DNA of 64,000 nt from Phaeobacter sp. QD34_24 (GTDB lineage Bacteria; Pseudomonadota; Alphaproteobacteria; Rhodobacterales; Rhodobacteraceae). Made by a program: the position numbers and the translations under genes. The notes beneath the pieces are model-generated. The model was given only the letters and a program-made list of their open reading frames with translations. It searched no databases and was not told the DNA's origin. Location of the stretch: contig NZ_JARCJD010000012.1 of assembly GCF_028890115.1 (NCBI RefSeq), positions 1-64,000 on the forward strand, given 5' to 3'. Shown piece after piece: positions 46,826 to 54,258 of this stretch (the first letter of the stretch is position 1; each line of letters starts with the position of its first letter).

Positions 46826-47278
46826 TTTTTATTTAAATTCAATAACTTAGATCTTCGCGGATCAACCCTAGCGGGCATTTGTTGACACAGTTCGGTCACT
46901 GTGTCCCTCGATCTGTTACCGCGATGTGAGCTTTTTCGGCTGATCAATCGCCCCCACCCCCACCAACCACATGAATTTAAACACTTATTTATCCAGACAC
47001 ACTCTCTAGAAGCAGAAAACTAGGCAGGCTGCACTGTGTCCAAACTGTGTCCACAGCCCTACAGCTAATCAGTTGCATCCCGGTTCGCCTTTGTCATTTC
47101 TCAGTTATTCTTCATTACTATCAGATCCTTGCAATGCTACCGAGCGGCGGCTTGGCATCCGTGATGCTGAACAACTGATTATCAATCACTTGCTCTACCT
47201 TTCAAAAATTGGCCTCAGCTGAAGCGTGTTGTGGGGGTTGAAACGTTCGCCTTTTTGGAGTGAACTTCCGCTGACAAT
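46826..47278. other. Left arm of the element, non-coding
   Basis: No gene is seen. It contains CTGTGTCC at 46899-46906, an inverted GACACAG at 46884-46890, and the paired CTGTGTCC at 47034-47054. These look like binding sites for a recombinase or an accessory protein. Confidence 0.6.
47034..47054 (+). repeat. 21-base arm repeat, left copy
   Basis: CTGTGTCC-AAA-CTGTGTCC-AC: two direct 8-base repeats one helical turn apart. The same 21 bases occur at 49565-49585 in the right arm. Confidence 0.85.
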
Positions 47279-47290
47279 TTGAGACTGCAG

Positions 47291-47863
47291 ATGAATTTCC
47301 CAACGACGATCAATCCTGCGCACTATTCAGCCCTTTCCGCTAAACAGGAAGGCTTTGCCGGTGCTCATATTCGAGCCGTGTGCGCGTCACTCGGTTGCGG
47401 CGTGTCCAAGCCCGAACCGGATGATGACAAGATTGATTTTACGATCTCCTCCAAGGTCGATGGTCGTGAGATTTCCAAGCCGAAAATCGACCTTCAGTCC
47501 AAGTGCATGCTTATGGACAGCTCACTTCAGAACGAAGATGCGGATTTTGGATATACCGTCGACCAATCTCTCTACGATAGTCTTCGCGACATAAAGGTTT
47601 CAACGCCTCGCCTATTGGTGGTAACCCTTGTGCCGAAGGAATGCAGCTCATGGATCAAGTATTCCCACCACTCCACTTCTTTAAGCTATTGCTCTTACTG
47701 GTACTCCTTAAAAGGAATGCCACCCCTCCCAAGACTGCAGAAGAGCAAAAGGCTTAGGATCCCAAAGGACAACATATTCTCCGCTGAGTTCATCCATACC
47801 TCTATGCAGCGGATCGCGAACGGCGAATACCCCTTTGTTGCGCGGGGTGAGGCTGATGAATAG
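47291..47863 (+). CDS. DUF4365 domain protein
   Basis: About 190 residues, from ATG 47291 (MNFPTTINPAHYS); TTG 47279 is an alternative. The pattern is that of DUF4365: an opening helix QEGFAGAHIRAVCASLGC, a strand with an acid and then PKIDLQSKCM (the D-x-QxK core of PD-(D/E)xK nuclease-like folds), LYDSLRD, PRLLVVTLVPKECSSWIKYS, YCSYWYSLKGMPP and RLRIPKDNIFSAEFI. A nuclease-like role is inferred from the fold only. DUF4365 proteins are often found on islands, some next to defence genes. It overlaps the next gene by 8 bases. Base composition is AT-richer than in the core genes. Confidence 0.78.
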   Translation: MNFPTTINPAHYSALSAKQEGFAGAHIRAVCASLGCGVSKPEPDDDKIDFTISSKVDGREISKPKIDLQSKCMLMDSSLQNEDADFGYTVDQSLYDSLRDIKVSTPRLLVVTLVPKECSSWIKYSHHSTSLSYCSYWYSLKGMPPLPRLQKSKRLRIPKDNIFSAEFIHTSMQRIANGEYPFVARGEADE

Positions 47864-48092
47864 GTTCGACAGTAGTTTACTGAAACTATTAACGCATGAC
47901 AACGTACTCGGCTATTTGGGAACAAATGGTTGGAGTAAGCGTAGCTCTCAAGACTACTCAAGTGTATGGGTCAAGAATGGCTACGAAGTCTTGATACCAT
48001 CTGCTGAGGCTAGGGATTTCAGGCCACGAATCCACGAGGCGTTGAAAGAAATCTCTGCAGAAAAAGACATCAGTGTCGAAGCCGCGTTTTGA
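47856..48092 (+). CDS. N-terminal part of an interrupted island protein
   Basis: ATG 47856 overlaps the DUF4365 stop by 8 bases. The 78 residues include LGYLGTNGWSKRSSQDYSSV, WVKNGYEVLIPSAEARDF and RPRIHEALKEISAEKDISVE, ending at TGA 48090-48092. The next codons, CAG then ATG, continue in the same frame into the open frame at 48096-48989. The residues look like the beginning of a longer island protein (a GW-type strand, then bipartite acidic-helical region) rather than a complete domain. One nonsense change, readthrough or a sequence error would explain this. Confidence 0.65.
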   Translation: MNRFDSSLLKLLTHDNVLGYLGTNGWSKRSSQDYSSVWVKNGYEVLIPSAEARDFRPRIHEALKEISAEKDISVEAAF

Positions 48093-48095
48093 CAG

Positions 48096-48989
48096 ATGCT
48101 TATGGGTGGCTTTGAGACTATCAAGATTTCCACAATCGGTCCAAGCTTTGTTAGTGGTACGGTTTCCTTCGAGGCTGGAACAAAGCTAATCGCAAACATC
48201 CGAGATCTCTTGGTTGCTTCAGCCAGCGCGGTTATTGACCCCCGTAGAGTCTATGTGGGCAAGCGGGCGGACTTAGCCGAGACCTTTCTTCGTGAAGCAC
48301 GTCTTGGGCAAACTGAACATGGTAGTTTTGTGGTAACCATTTTGACGCCTGTCATGAAGCCTGACGGGGACTTGCTTCCCGGTATGGAAGCTCCATTGCC
48401 CTACGGCACAAAGGTTATCGAGACCCTGTTAGGAGCAACGAAAAAAGCCACTCTGGCGGCAGAGGCGTCAGTCAACGATGCAGATTGGTTCGAAAAACGT
48501 TTTGTCCCCTTGGTTGCCAATGGTGTGAGTGCAAATTTGTGCTCTGGGATAAGTGGCCTGCTCAGCGTCGAGGCCGCGGATCACGTCGAAATTTCCGTTC
48601 GTTCAAGCTCAAGCTATCGTTTCGAAACCGGAGAGGTGAGAATCCCAGCTACGTATTCTGACCGGTTTGCTTTGGCTGCTGCAGAGTTTCGCAAAGATCC
48701 ACCGCTAGACAACATTGACGTCAAAGGAAAAACTATCAGCTTGCGACGTGATGGCGTGACCAAAACAGGAAAAGTCTCCCTCAAGGGGGAAGTAGGCGGC
48801 GAACTTAGACGTATTACCTTCAGTTTATCGCCGAATGACTACAACCTCGTACTTGAAGCACACAAGCACGATCACCCCATCAGCTTTACTGCAGACTTAC
48901 GAAAAAATGCGAGATCTTATGAGGCGGTGAACATTCGAAATCTGAAGTCCCTCAGTTCAGTCGGGCTGTTCTCTCGGGACCAGACCTAG
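48096..48989 (+). CDS. C-terminal part of an interrupted island protein
   Basis: A 297-residue open frame, in phase with the 78-residue frame that precedes it across one TGA. It contains SASAVIDPRRVYVGKRADLAETFLREARLGQTEHGSFVVTILTPV, which by eye is the conserved core of a large uncharacterised protein often paired with DUF4365. The ATG at 48096 has no Shine-Dalgarno sequence, so independent translation is doubtful unless coupled to the upstream stop. Joined with 47856-48092 the product would be about 377 residues. The function is unknown; a defence or nucleic-acid role is inferred only from context. Confidence 0.65.
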   Translation: MLMGGFETIKISTIGPSFVSGTVSFEAGTKLIANIRDLLVASASAVIDPRRVYVGKRADLAETFLREARLGQTEHGSFVVTILTPVMKPDGDLLPGMEAPLPYGTKVIETLLGATKKATLAAEASVNDADWFEKRFVPLVANGVSANLCSGISGLLSVEAADHVEISVRSSSSYRFETGEVRIPATYSDRFALAAAEFRKDPPLDNIDVKGKTISLRRDGVTKTGKVSLKGEVGGELRRITFSLSPNDYNLVLEAHKHDHPISFTADLRKNARSYEAVNIRNLKSLSSVGLFSRDQT

Positions 48990-49095
48990 GCCTTCATGTT
49001 GTGAGCAACAGTTAGTTTTCTTTTAGTGTAGGTCTTGCGGATGCCAGCCAACCGATAAGGTGCTCGGTTGGCTGCGGTTAAAATAGCGCGTCGAC

Positions 49096-49470
49096 TTACG
49101 TCAACAGAATTTCGGGCAGCGGAGTACGTGTGAACGTGGCAATGTCGAGCAAGTCAAGCAGCTCCAGGTCTCGGACACCTTTCTCAACTTTGCGCAACTT
49201 GATCCGAGACCAGCCCAAGTCTCTAGCTGCGAAGTCCAGTTCCATACATCGAGCAAAACGATAGTTGTAAAGGTGAAGCCCCACCCTCGCGTGTGCAGCG
49301 CTCAACGGGCCCTTTGGCTTTGAGCTACGAGGTCGAAGAGAAATTTCTTTCTCACGAAGAATCTGGCTTACCCGGCGCTCTGAAATCCCATAACTACGAG
49401 CAATTTCTCCAATACTCATCCCGCCCTTGTACTCTTGAGCGATGTAGTCATCCCTCTCGCGATTGTTCAT
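49096..49470 (-). CDS. Small DNA-binding protein with two helix-turn-helix regions
   Basis: The protein has 124 residues. Residues 19-40 (SIGEIARSYGISERRVSQIL) form a sigma-like or resolvase-like helix-turn-helix. A basic linker (RPRSSKPKG) leads to a second, XRE-like helical region from about 60 (DFAARDLGWSRIKLRKVEKG, LLDLLDIATF). It is transcribed against the other island genes, beside the right arm repeats. It could regulate the island or assist excision; neither is shown. Confidence 0.75.
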   Translation of the reverse strand: MNNRERDDYIAQEYKGGMSIGEIARSYGISERRVSQILREKEISLRPRSSKPKGPLSAAHARVGLHLYNYRFARCMELDFAARDLGWSRIKLRKVEKGVRDLELLDLLDIATFTRTPLPEILLT

Positions 49471-49564
49471 TCCAACTCTACCTGTGTTTGATGTTCCTGA
49501 TTTAGAAACCGGCTCACCGTTTAACTACGGCTTTGATTTCCAGTCCTGACGCAAATGCCCTGAG

Positions 49565-49585
49565 CTGTGTCCAAACTGTGTCCAC
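49565..49585 (+). repeat. 21-base arm repeat, right copy
   Basis: Identical to 47034-47054, about 100 bases inside the right attachment repeat. A single further CTGTGTCC is at 49810-49817, beyond the element. Confidence 0.85.
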
Positions 49586-49681
49586 CCATTGGCGCAAATG
49601 GCCTAAAAAGCCCTTCCCGACCGATGGACATATTGTTTAAAAACAGCCCCTTAGGCGAATCTCAGGTTATTTTTCGGGAAG

Positions 49682-49726
49682 TTTGTAATCAGTAGGTCCG
49701 CGGTTCGAGTCCGTGTGGGGGCACCA
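49682..49726 (+). repeat. Attachment-site direct repeat, right copy (tRNA-Thr 3' end remnant)
   Basis: Exact copy of 46781-46825. The 5' half of a tRNA is missing here, so it is not a functional tRNA gene. Confidence 0.93.
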
Positions 49727-49817
49727 CCTCTCCAGCTAAGGCATTGTTTTCATCAGATTTTGACCGGATCAAGGCGAGGCGTAGAACACATTAGAGAACA
49801 TTTCGCGCAGCTGTGTC

Positions 49818-50031
49818 CTCGTGAAGGAAGGCATCTACTACTTCACCCGCCGTATCCCGGTGGATCTCCGACAGCACGGCGCGTCGGGCAAAACCTCCCA
49901 CGCCCTGAGAACCAGATTCCGCCCGCCAATGAGGCAAACCTACGCGAACGCGGTGTTCGGCTGTTTCGAGAGAAGCGAGCAGATGACATCCGTGATACTG
50001 CGACATCCCAACGCCCATACTGACGCTCTCT
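49818..50031 (+). pseudogene. Remnant of a tyrosine recombinase (integrase), N-terminal part
   Basis: The frame from GTG 49821 reads VKEGIYYFTRRIPVDLRQHG and then TSHALRTR, which is the DUF6538-type N-terminus of phage-like integrases. After about 30 residues the likeness moves to another frame (NEANLRERGVRLFREKRADD), showing a frameshift, and then ends. No catalytic Arg/His/Tyr region follows. It lies 95 bases beyond the right attachment repeat, where an integrase normally stands relative to its tRNA target. Confidence 0.7.
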
Positions 50032-50210
50032 GATCGGATCGCGGACTTCGGCTAGACCTACATCGGGTCAGTACCCTGGCATCGATCATGCCGGTTGCCT
50101 GCTTGGACAACAGCCTGTAAGAACATTCAAAGAACAAGCAGGCGGCATTATCCTGAGTGCAAAACGACGTGCGCACGACAGGGCCTCTGTCAAGAACGAG
50201 GGCGATTACC
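50032..50210. other. Remnant sequence upstream of the methyltransferase
   Basis: No gene is seen. With the preceding pseudogene it makes up the 484-base stretch between the attachment repeat and the methyltransferase. It probably carries the promoter of the restriction-modification genes. Confidence 0.4.
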
Positions 50211-51170
50211 ATGCTTACATCCCTGGAACTCTGCGCCGGCGCTGGCGGACAGGCTCTTGGGCTTGAGAAGGCTGGCTTTCACCACAACGCCCTGGTCGAG
50301 ATCGACAAGCATTGCTGCAACACCCTGCGCCACAATCGGCCCGAGTGGAATGTCCTGGAGGAGGATGTGCAGCTCTTCAAGGAGCGGGCGGCTGAATACC
50401 GGGGGATTGACCTGCTGGCCGGCGGGCTGCCCTGCCCACCGTTTTCCGTGGCCGGCAAACAGCTTGGCGAAAAGGATGAGCGCAACCTCTTCAATGATGC
50501 GCTTGATATCGTTGATGCTGCTCGTCCCCGGGCCGTGATGATCGAAAACGTTCGCGGCTTCCTTGATGCCGTCTTCCATGATTATCGCGAGCGCCTCAAA
50601 GATCAGCTGGCAAAACTCGGCTACCGCACCGACTGGCGGCTGTTGAACGCATCGGACTTTGGCGTGCCGCAGCTTCGGCCCCGTGTGGTGATCATAGCCG
50701 TCGAACAGAAGCGTGCCGATCTCTTCGACTGGCCAGAGCCCAACCCCCACAACCCGCCGACCGTCGGTGAAACGCTGCGCGACCTCATGGCGGCGCGGGG
50801 ATGGCGCGGCGCGGATGACTGGGCCAGCAAGGCGGACGAAATCGCTCCGACCATCGTTGGCGGCTCGAAAAAGCATGGCGGCCCGGACCTTGGACCGACC
50901 CGCGCGCGCCGCGCCTGGGCCACGCTGGGCGTGGAAGGCAGAACGATCGCGCCCGAAGCGCCGGACCCTTTCCACAATGGCATGCCGCGCCTGACCGTCC
51001 CAATGGTGGCGCGCATTCAAGGGTTTCCCGACGATTGGCATTTTACCGGGGCCAAGACGAACGCGTATCGCCAGGTCGGCAATGCCTTCCCGCCACCGGT
51101 TGCCGAGGCCGTGGCAAGAAACGTGGGCGCCGCCCTGCGCAAGCGCGTGCTGAAGCCGGTCAGCGCATAG
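50211..51170 (+). CDS. DNA (cytosine-5) methyltransferase of a type II restriction-modification system
   Basis: The 319-residue C5 methyltransferase has all key motifs: SAM loop LELCAGAGGQALGLEKAG (residues 5-22), catalytic PCP in GGLPCPPFSVAGK (Cys75), ENVRG (112-116), QLRPRVV (154-160) and the final GNAFPPPVAEAVARNVG. The variable region between VIII and IX decides the target. Paired with the NaeI-like nuclease gene at 51300, it probably protects a GC-rich site such as GCCGGC. ATG 50211 is used, as it begins two residues before motif I. It lies on the accessory side of tRNA-Thr. Confidence 0.93.
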   Translation: MLTSLELCAGAGGQALGLEKAGFHHNALVEIDKHCCNTLRHNRPEWNVLEEDVQLFKERAAEYRGIDLLAGGLPCPPFSVAGKQLGEKDERNLFNDALDIVDAARPRAVMIENVRGFLDAVFHDYRERLKDQLAKLGYRTDWRLLNASDFGVPQLRPRVVIIAVEQKRADLFDWPEPNPHNPPTVGETLRDLMAARGWRGADDWASKADEIAPTIVGGSKKHGGPDLGPTRARRAWATLGVEGRTIAPEAPDPFHNGMPRLTVPMVARIQGFPDDWHFTGAKTNAYRQVGNAFPPPVAEAVARNVGAALRKRVLKPVSA

Positions 51171-51299
51171 GCGATTTGTCCAGCCCCGCGCCAGCAAGGG
51201 TCGCCCCGAGAAGACTCGCAATGGCATTGACCCCCGGCCCTATTCCTTCTGCGCCCTGACGGACTCGCCTTGGGGCGGTGGTGATGGTATCTGCCAGAT

Positions 51300-52187
51300 A
51301 TGCGGATGCTTCCTTCCAGAGTTCAACCGGGCCACCCTGACTACTCCTCCCTTGTTCCCATCCGCGACGGCATCATACGTGCCGCGGGCGGACTGGAGGC
51401 CTTGACCGCTGCATTCCCCCGGACCGTTCGCGAGGCGATTGACTTCGTGCTGGACCCGGTACGTACGGGGCGCACGCAAATTGCCGATCTCGACAATGTT
51501 GAAAAAACATTTGTCGGGCTGAAAATCGAACATTTCGTGCGCGATCTTCTGGACGCTCCGAAAGGTCTGCGTGATCTGGTCATTGATGGGCAGGACGTGG
51601 ACGTCAAGAACACCCTGGACAACTCCTGGATGATCCCCCCAGAGACATACCGCCGCGAAGATCCCTGCCTTGTCATCAACTCCAAGGAGCAGGACAGCCG
51701 ATGCTGGATGGGGGTCATGCTGGCCCGGGACAGCTATTTGAACGCGCCGAACCGCGATGGCAAACGGGGCGTCAGCGCCGCGGCAATTGCCGATGTCCTG
51801 TGGATTGTCGAGGGGGCAAAGTATCCAGAAACCGTCTGGCTGCCCTTTGACATGACCGCGTTCCGCGACCTGAGGGACAATATCCCCTTTGGCACCAAAA
51901 GGATGGCCGAATTCTTCCGGCAGAACCTGGAGCAACCGATCCATCGCTCCGTCGTGCAGGCCCTGCTTTATGACCAATATGACTATATGAAACGCGTTCG
52001 CGGCAATGGCGGCGCACGCGACCTGTTGCGAACCGAAGGGATCGCTGTGCTCTCCGGCGTCTACGACAATGCGATCCTGGAGCAGCTTGGCCGCAACCGG
52101 TTAAGCCGGGAAGAGGTGATTGCAATTGCGCCGCGAACCGACATCGAACACGCCCGAATGATCGAACTCGGCCTGATTGACGGCTAG
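51300..52187 (+). CDS. NaeI-family type II restriction endonuclease
   Basis: The 295-residue protein resembles NaeI. The catalytic spacing is kept: Glu77 (GLKIEHFVRDLL), Asp92, Asp101 and Lys103 in IDGQDVDVKNTL, close to Glu70, Asp86, Asp95 and Lys97 of NaeI as I recall them. NAPNRDGKRGVS and WLPFD also fit, and the C-terminal part should be the second DNA-binding (CAP-like) domain. NaeI cuts GCCGGC and needs two sites; the same specificity is only inferred. The adjacent methyltransferase 130 bases upstream is the natural partner. Confidence 0.82.
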   Translation: MRMLPSRVQPGHPDYSSLVPIRDGIIRAAGGLEALTAAFPRTVREAIDFVLDPVRTGRTQIADLDNVEKTFVGLKIEHFVRDLLDAPKGLRDLVIDGQDVDVKNTLDNSWMIPPETYRREDPCLVINSKEQDSRCWMGVMLARDSYLNAPNRDGKRGVSAAAIADVLWIVEGAKYPETVWLPFDMTAFRDLRDNIPFGTKRMAEFFRQNLEQPIHRSVVQALLYDQYDYMKRVRGNGGARDLLRTEGIAVLSGVYDNAILEQLGRNRLSREEVIAIAPRTDIEHARMIELGLIDG

Positions 52188-52246
52188 GCGCAGCCCCGCA
52201 TCACAGCCCCCTCTTGAGCGGAGCCCCTCTTCTTTCAAAACCACGT

Positions 52247-52263
52247 TGAGTTATGTTATCTCA
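52247..52263. promoter_or_regulatory. Zur-like palindrome upstream of the CobW-family gene
   Basis: TGAGTTATGTTATCTCA is an imperfect palindrome (12 of 17 positions symmetrical) inside an AT-rich stretch 96 bases before the CobW start. AT-rich dyads with TTATGTTAT cores are recognised by the zinc repressor Zur in alphaproteobacteria. Confidence 0.5.
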
Positions 52264-52358
52264 TTACTTATTAGTACTCAATTAGGATCACCGGGTGCAG
52301 CCTCTTGGAAGCGGCAGGCAACCCGGCCGAGATTTTTGAAAACGGAGGTTTCAACCCG

Positions 52359-53570
52359 ATGAAAGATGTCCCCAGCAAAGACCCCCGCCTGCCCGTCACA
52401 GTTCTCTCCGGGTTTCTTGGCGCCGGGAAGACCACGCTGTTGAACCGCGTGTTGAACAATCGTGAGGGCCGCCGCGTGGCGGTGATCGTCAACGATATGT
52501 CCGAGGTCAACATCGACGCCGACCTGGTGCGCGAGGGCACCGAACTGTCGCGCTCGGAGGAAAAGTTGGTCGAAATGTCCAATGGCAGCATCTGCTGCAC
52601 CCTGCGGGACGATCTGCTGAAAGAGGTCCGTCACCTGTCCGAGGAAGGGCGCTTCGACTACCTGCTGATCGAAAGCACCGGCATTTCCGAACCGCTGCCG
52701 GTGGCGGCGACCTTCGATTTTCGCGACGAATTGGGCCAGAGCCTGTCGGATGTGGCGCGGCTCGACACCATGGTGACGGTGGTCGATGCGGTGAACCTGC
52801 TGCAGGATTTCTCCAGCCACGATTTCCTGACCGATCGCGGCGAATCCTTGGGTGAAGGCGATGACCGCAGCCTGGTCAGCCTGCTCACGGAGCAGATCGA
52901 GTTTGCCGATGTGGTGGTGCTGAACAAGGTCTCCGATGCCGGGCCCGCGCGCACCGACATGGCCCGCAAGATCATCCGCGCCTTGAACGGCGACGCCAGG
53001 GTCATCGAAACCGATCAGTCGGATGTCCCGGCAGAGGCGATTCTCGATACCGGCCTGTTCGATTTCGACACCGCGCATCAGCATCCGATGTGGGCCAAGG
53101 AGCTATATGGCTTTGCCAACCACACCCCCGAGGACGAGGAATACGGCATCGCCTCTTTTGCCTATCACGCCCGCGCGCCCTTTCATCCGCAAAGGCTCTA
53201 TGATGTGCTGAATGGCGACCTGCCCGGCGTGATCCGCGCCAAGGGGCATTTCTGGATCGCCACCCGCCCGCAATGGGCCGCTGAATTCAGCCTGGCCGGG
53301 GCGCTGTCTTCGGTTCAGCCCCTGGGGATGTGGTGGGCCTCGCTGCCGGAAGACCGCCTGCCCAGCCATCCGCAGGCCCAGGCCGAAATCGCGCGCAACT
53401 GGGTGGAACCCTGGGGCGACCGGCGCCAGGAGATCGTCTTCATCGGCGTTGATCTGATTCGCGCGGCAATCTGTGACCGCCTGAATGCCGCCCTGATCGA
53501 TGCCGATCAATTCCGCCCAGAAGATTGGGCCGACCTGCCGGATCCTTTCCCGCGTTGGTATCGGGGATAG
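52359..53570 (+). CDS. CobW/COG0523 family GTPase (probable zinc metallochaperone)
   Basis: The 403-residue protein has the P-loop [14 protein letters not shown] (residues 17-30), the metal site of the family in [12 protein letters not shown] (Cys79 and Cys80, before them Ser in place of one cysteine of CxCC), [19 protein letters not shown] as G4, and a CobW C-terminal domain with WIATRP. Such GTPases deliver metal, usually zinc, to client enzymes under scarcity. The Zur-like palindrome upstream supports zinc. ATG 52359 has GGAGG 9 bases ahead; the frame is open further up without family likeness. Confidence 0.9.
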   Translation: MKDVPSKDPRLPVTVLSGFLGAGKTTLLNRVLNNREGRRVAVIVNDMSEVNIDADLVREGTELSRSEEKLVEMSNGSICCTLRDDLLKEVRHLSEEGRFDYLLIESTGISEPLPVAATFDFRDELGQSLSDVARLDTMVTVVDAVNLLQDFSSHDFLTDRGESLGEGDDRSLVSLLTEQIEFADVVVLNKVSDAGPARTDMARKIIRALNGDARVIETDQSDVPAEAILDTGLFDFDTAHQHPMWAKELYGFANHTPEDEEYGIASFAYHARAPFHPQRLYDVLNGDLPGVIRAKGHFWIATRPQWAAEFSLAGALSSVQPLGMWWASLPEDRLPSHPQAQAEIARNWVEPWGDRRQEIVFIGVDLIRAAICDRLNAALIDADQFRPEDWADLPDPFPRWYRG

Positions 53571-53742
53571 TGCAGCCCGGCGATCACCGCAGGATCCGGA
53601 CGTCCTGCCCTGATGTGCCAGTTTCGGCCTTTGATTGAAAACGCCGCAGCAGATACAGGAGATTTGCGCAAGGTCCTCCAAATGATAAGGTAAGCTGCGC
53701 AAACCCCGCACCCCACACCGATTTCTCAGGACCTTGCCGCAT

Positions 53743-54198
53743 ATGCTGGACCCCACCGACACCCGCCTTCTGGCAGCCTTGCAGAAGGATGCACATCTCA
53801 CGGCACAGGAACTGGGGGAATTGTTGAACCTCTCCGCCAGCCAGGCCGGGCGCAGACGTCAGCGCCTGGAGGCCGAAGGCTATATTCAAGGCTATGCCGC
53901 ACGGCTGGATCCCACAAAACTGGGGCTGGCGGTACAGGGCTTCGTGCAGGTGCATCTGAGCAGTCACGGCCCCGAACAATCGGCCGGTTTTGCCCGGCTT
54001 GTCAGCACCCGCGCCGAAATCATCTCGGCCTGGACCATGACCGGGGAAGCGGATTACCTGCTGCGGGTCTACTGCCGCGACCTGCAGGCGCTCAACACGT
54101 TGATCCACGAGGTCCTACTGCCTCATCCGGCCGTCGCCCGGGTGCAGAGCCAGATCGTAATGGCACAATTAAAGCGCGATGCACCGCTTCCGACTTAA
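53743..54198 (+). CDS. Lrp/AsnC family transcriptional regulator
   Basis: The 151-residue regulator has an N-terminal helix-turn-helix (DTRLLAALQKDAHLTAQELG, LSASQAGRRRQRLEAEGYI, about residues 5-48) and a C-terminal RAM ligand domain (FVQVHLSSHG, AWTMTGEADYLLRVYCRD). Members sense amino acids. No divergent partner is present, so its targets are not evident. Confidence 0.92.
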   Translation: MLDPTDTRLLAALQKDAHLTAQELGELLNLSASQAGRRRQRLEAEGYIQGYAARLDPTKLGLAVQGFVQVHLSSHGPEQSAGFARLVSTRAEIISAWTMTGEADYLLRVYCRDLQALNTLIHEVLLPHPAVARVQSQIVMAQLKRDAPLPT

Positions 54199-54258
54199 CC
54201 ATACGGGAACACTCTCAGGGTATTTATACATGGCGCATGCCTAATTCTGGGGACACCT

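Larger units (their letters stand above)
46826..49726. mobile_element. 2.9-kb integrative element in tRNA-Thr, lacking an integrase
   Basis: The element lies between two exact 45-base copies of the tRNA-Thr 3' end; its own left end restores the tRNA. It is visibly more AT-rich than the chromosome. It encodes a DUF4365 protein, an interrupted partner gene and a small DNA-binding protein on the opposite strand. CTGTGTCC repeats occur in both arms. No integrase, transposase or replication gene is present, so it would depend on a recombinase supplied in trans. The eroded tyrosine-recombinase gene immediately beyond the right repeat is a possible former helper. Confidence 0.85.

Noticed and set aside
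49682-49726. A second tRNA-Thr gene
   Set aside because: Only the 3' half from the anticodon loop is present; the acceptor 5' strand and D arm are missing, so it is an attachment-site copy.
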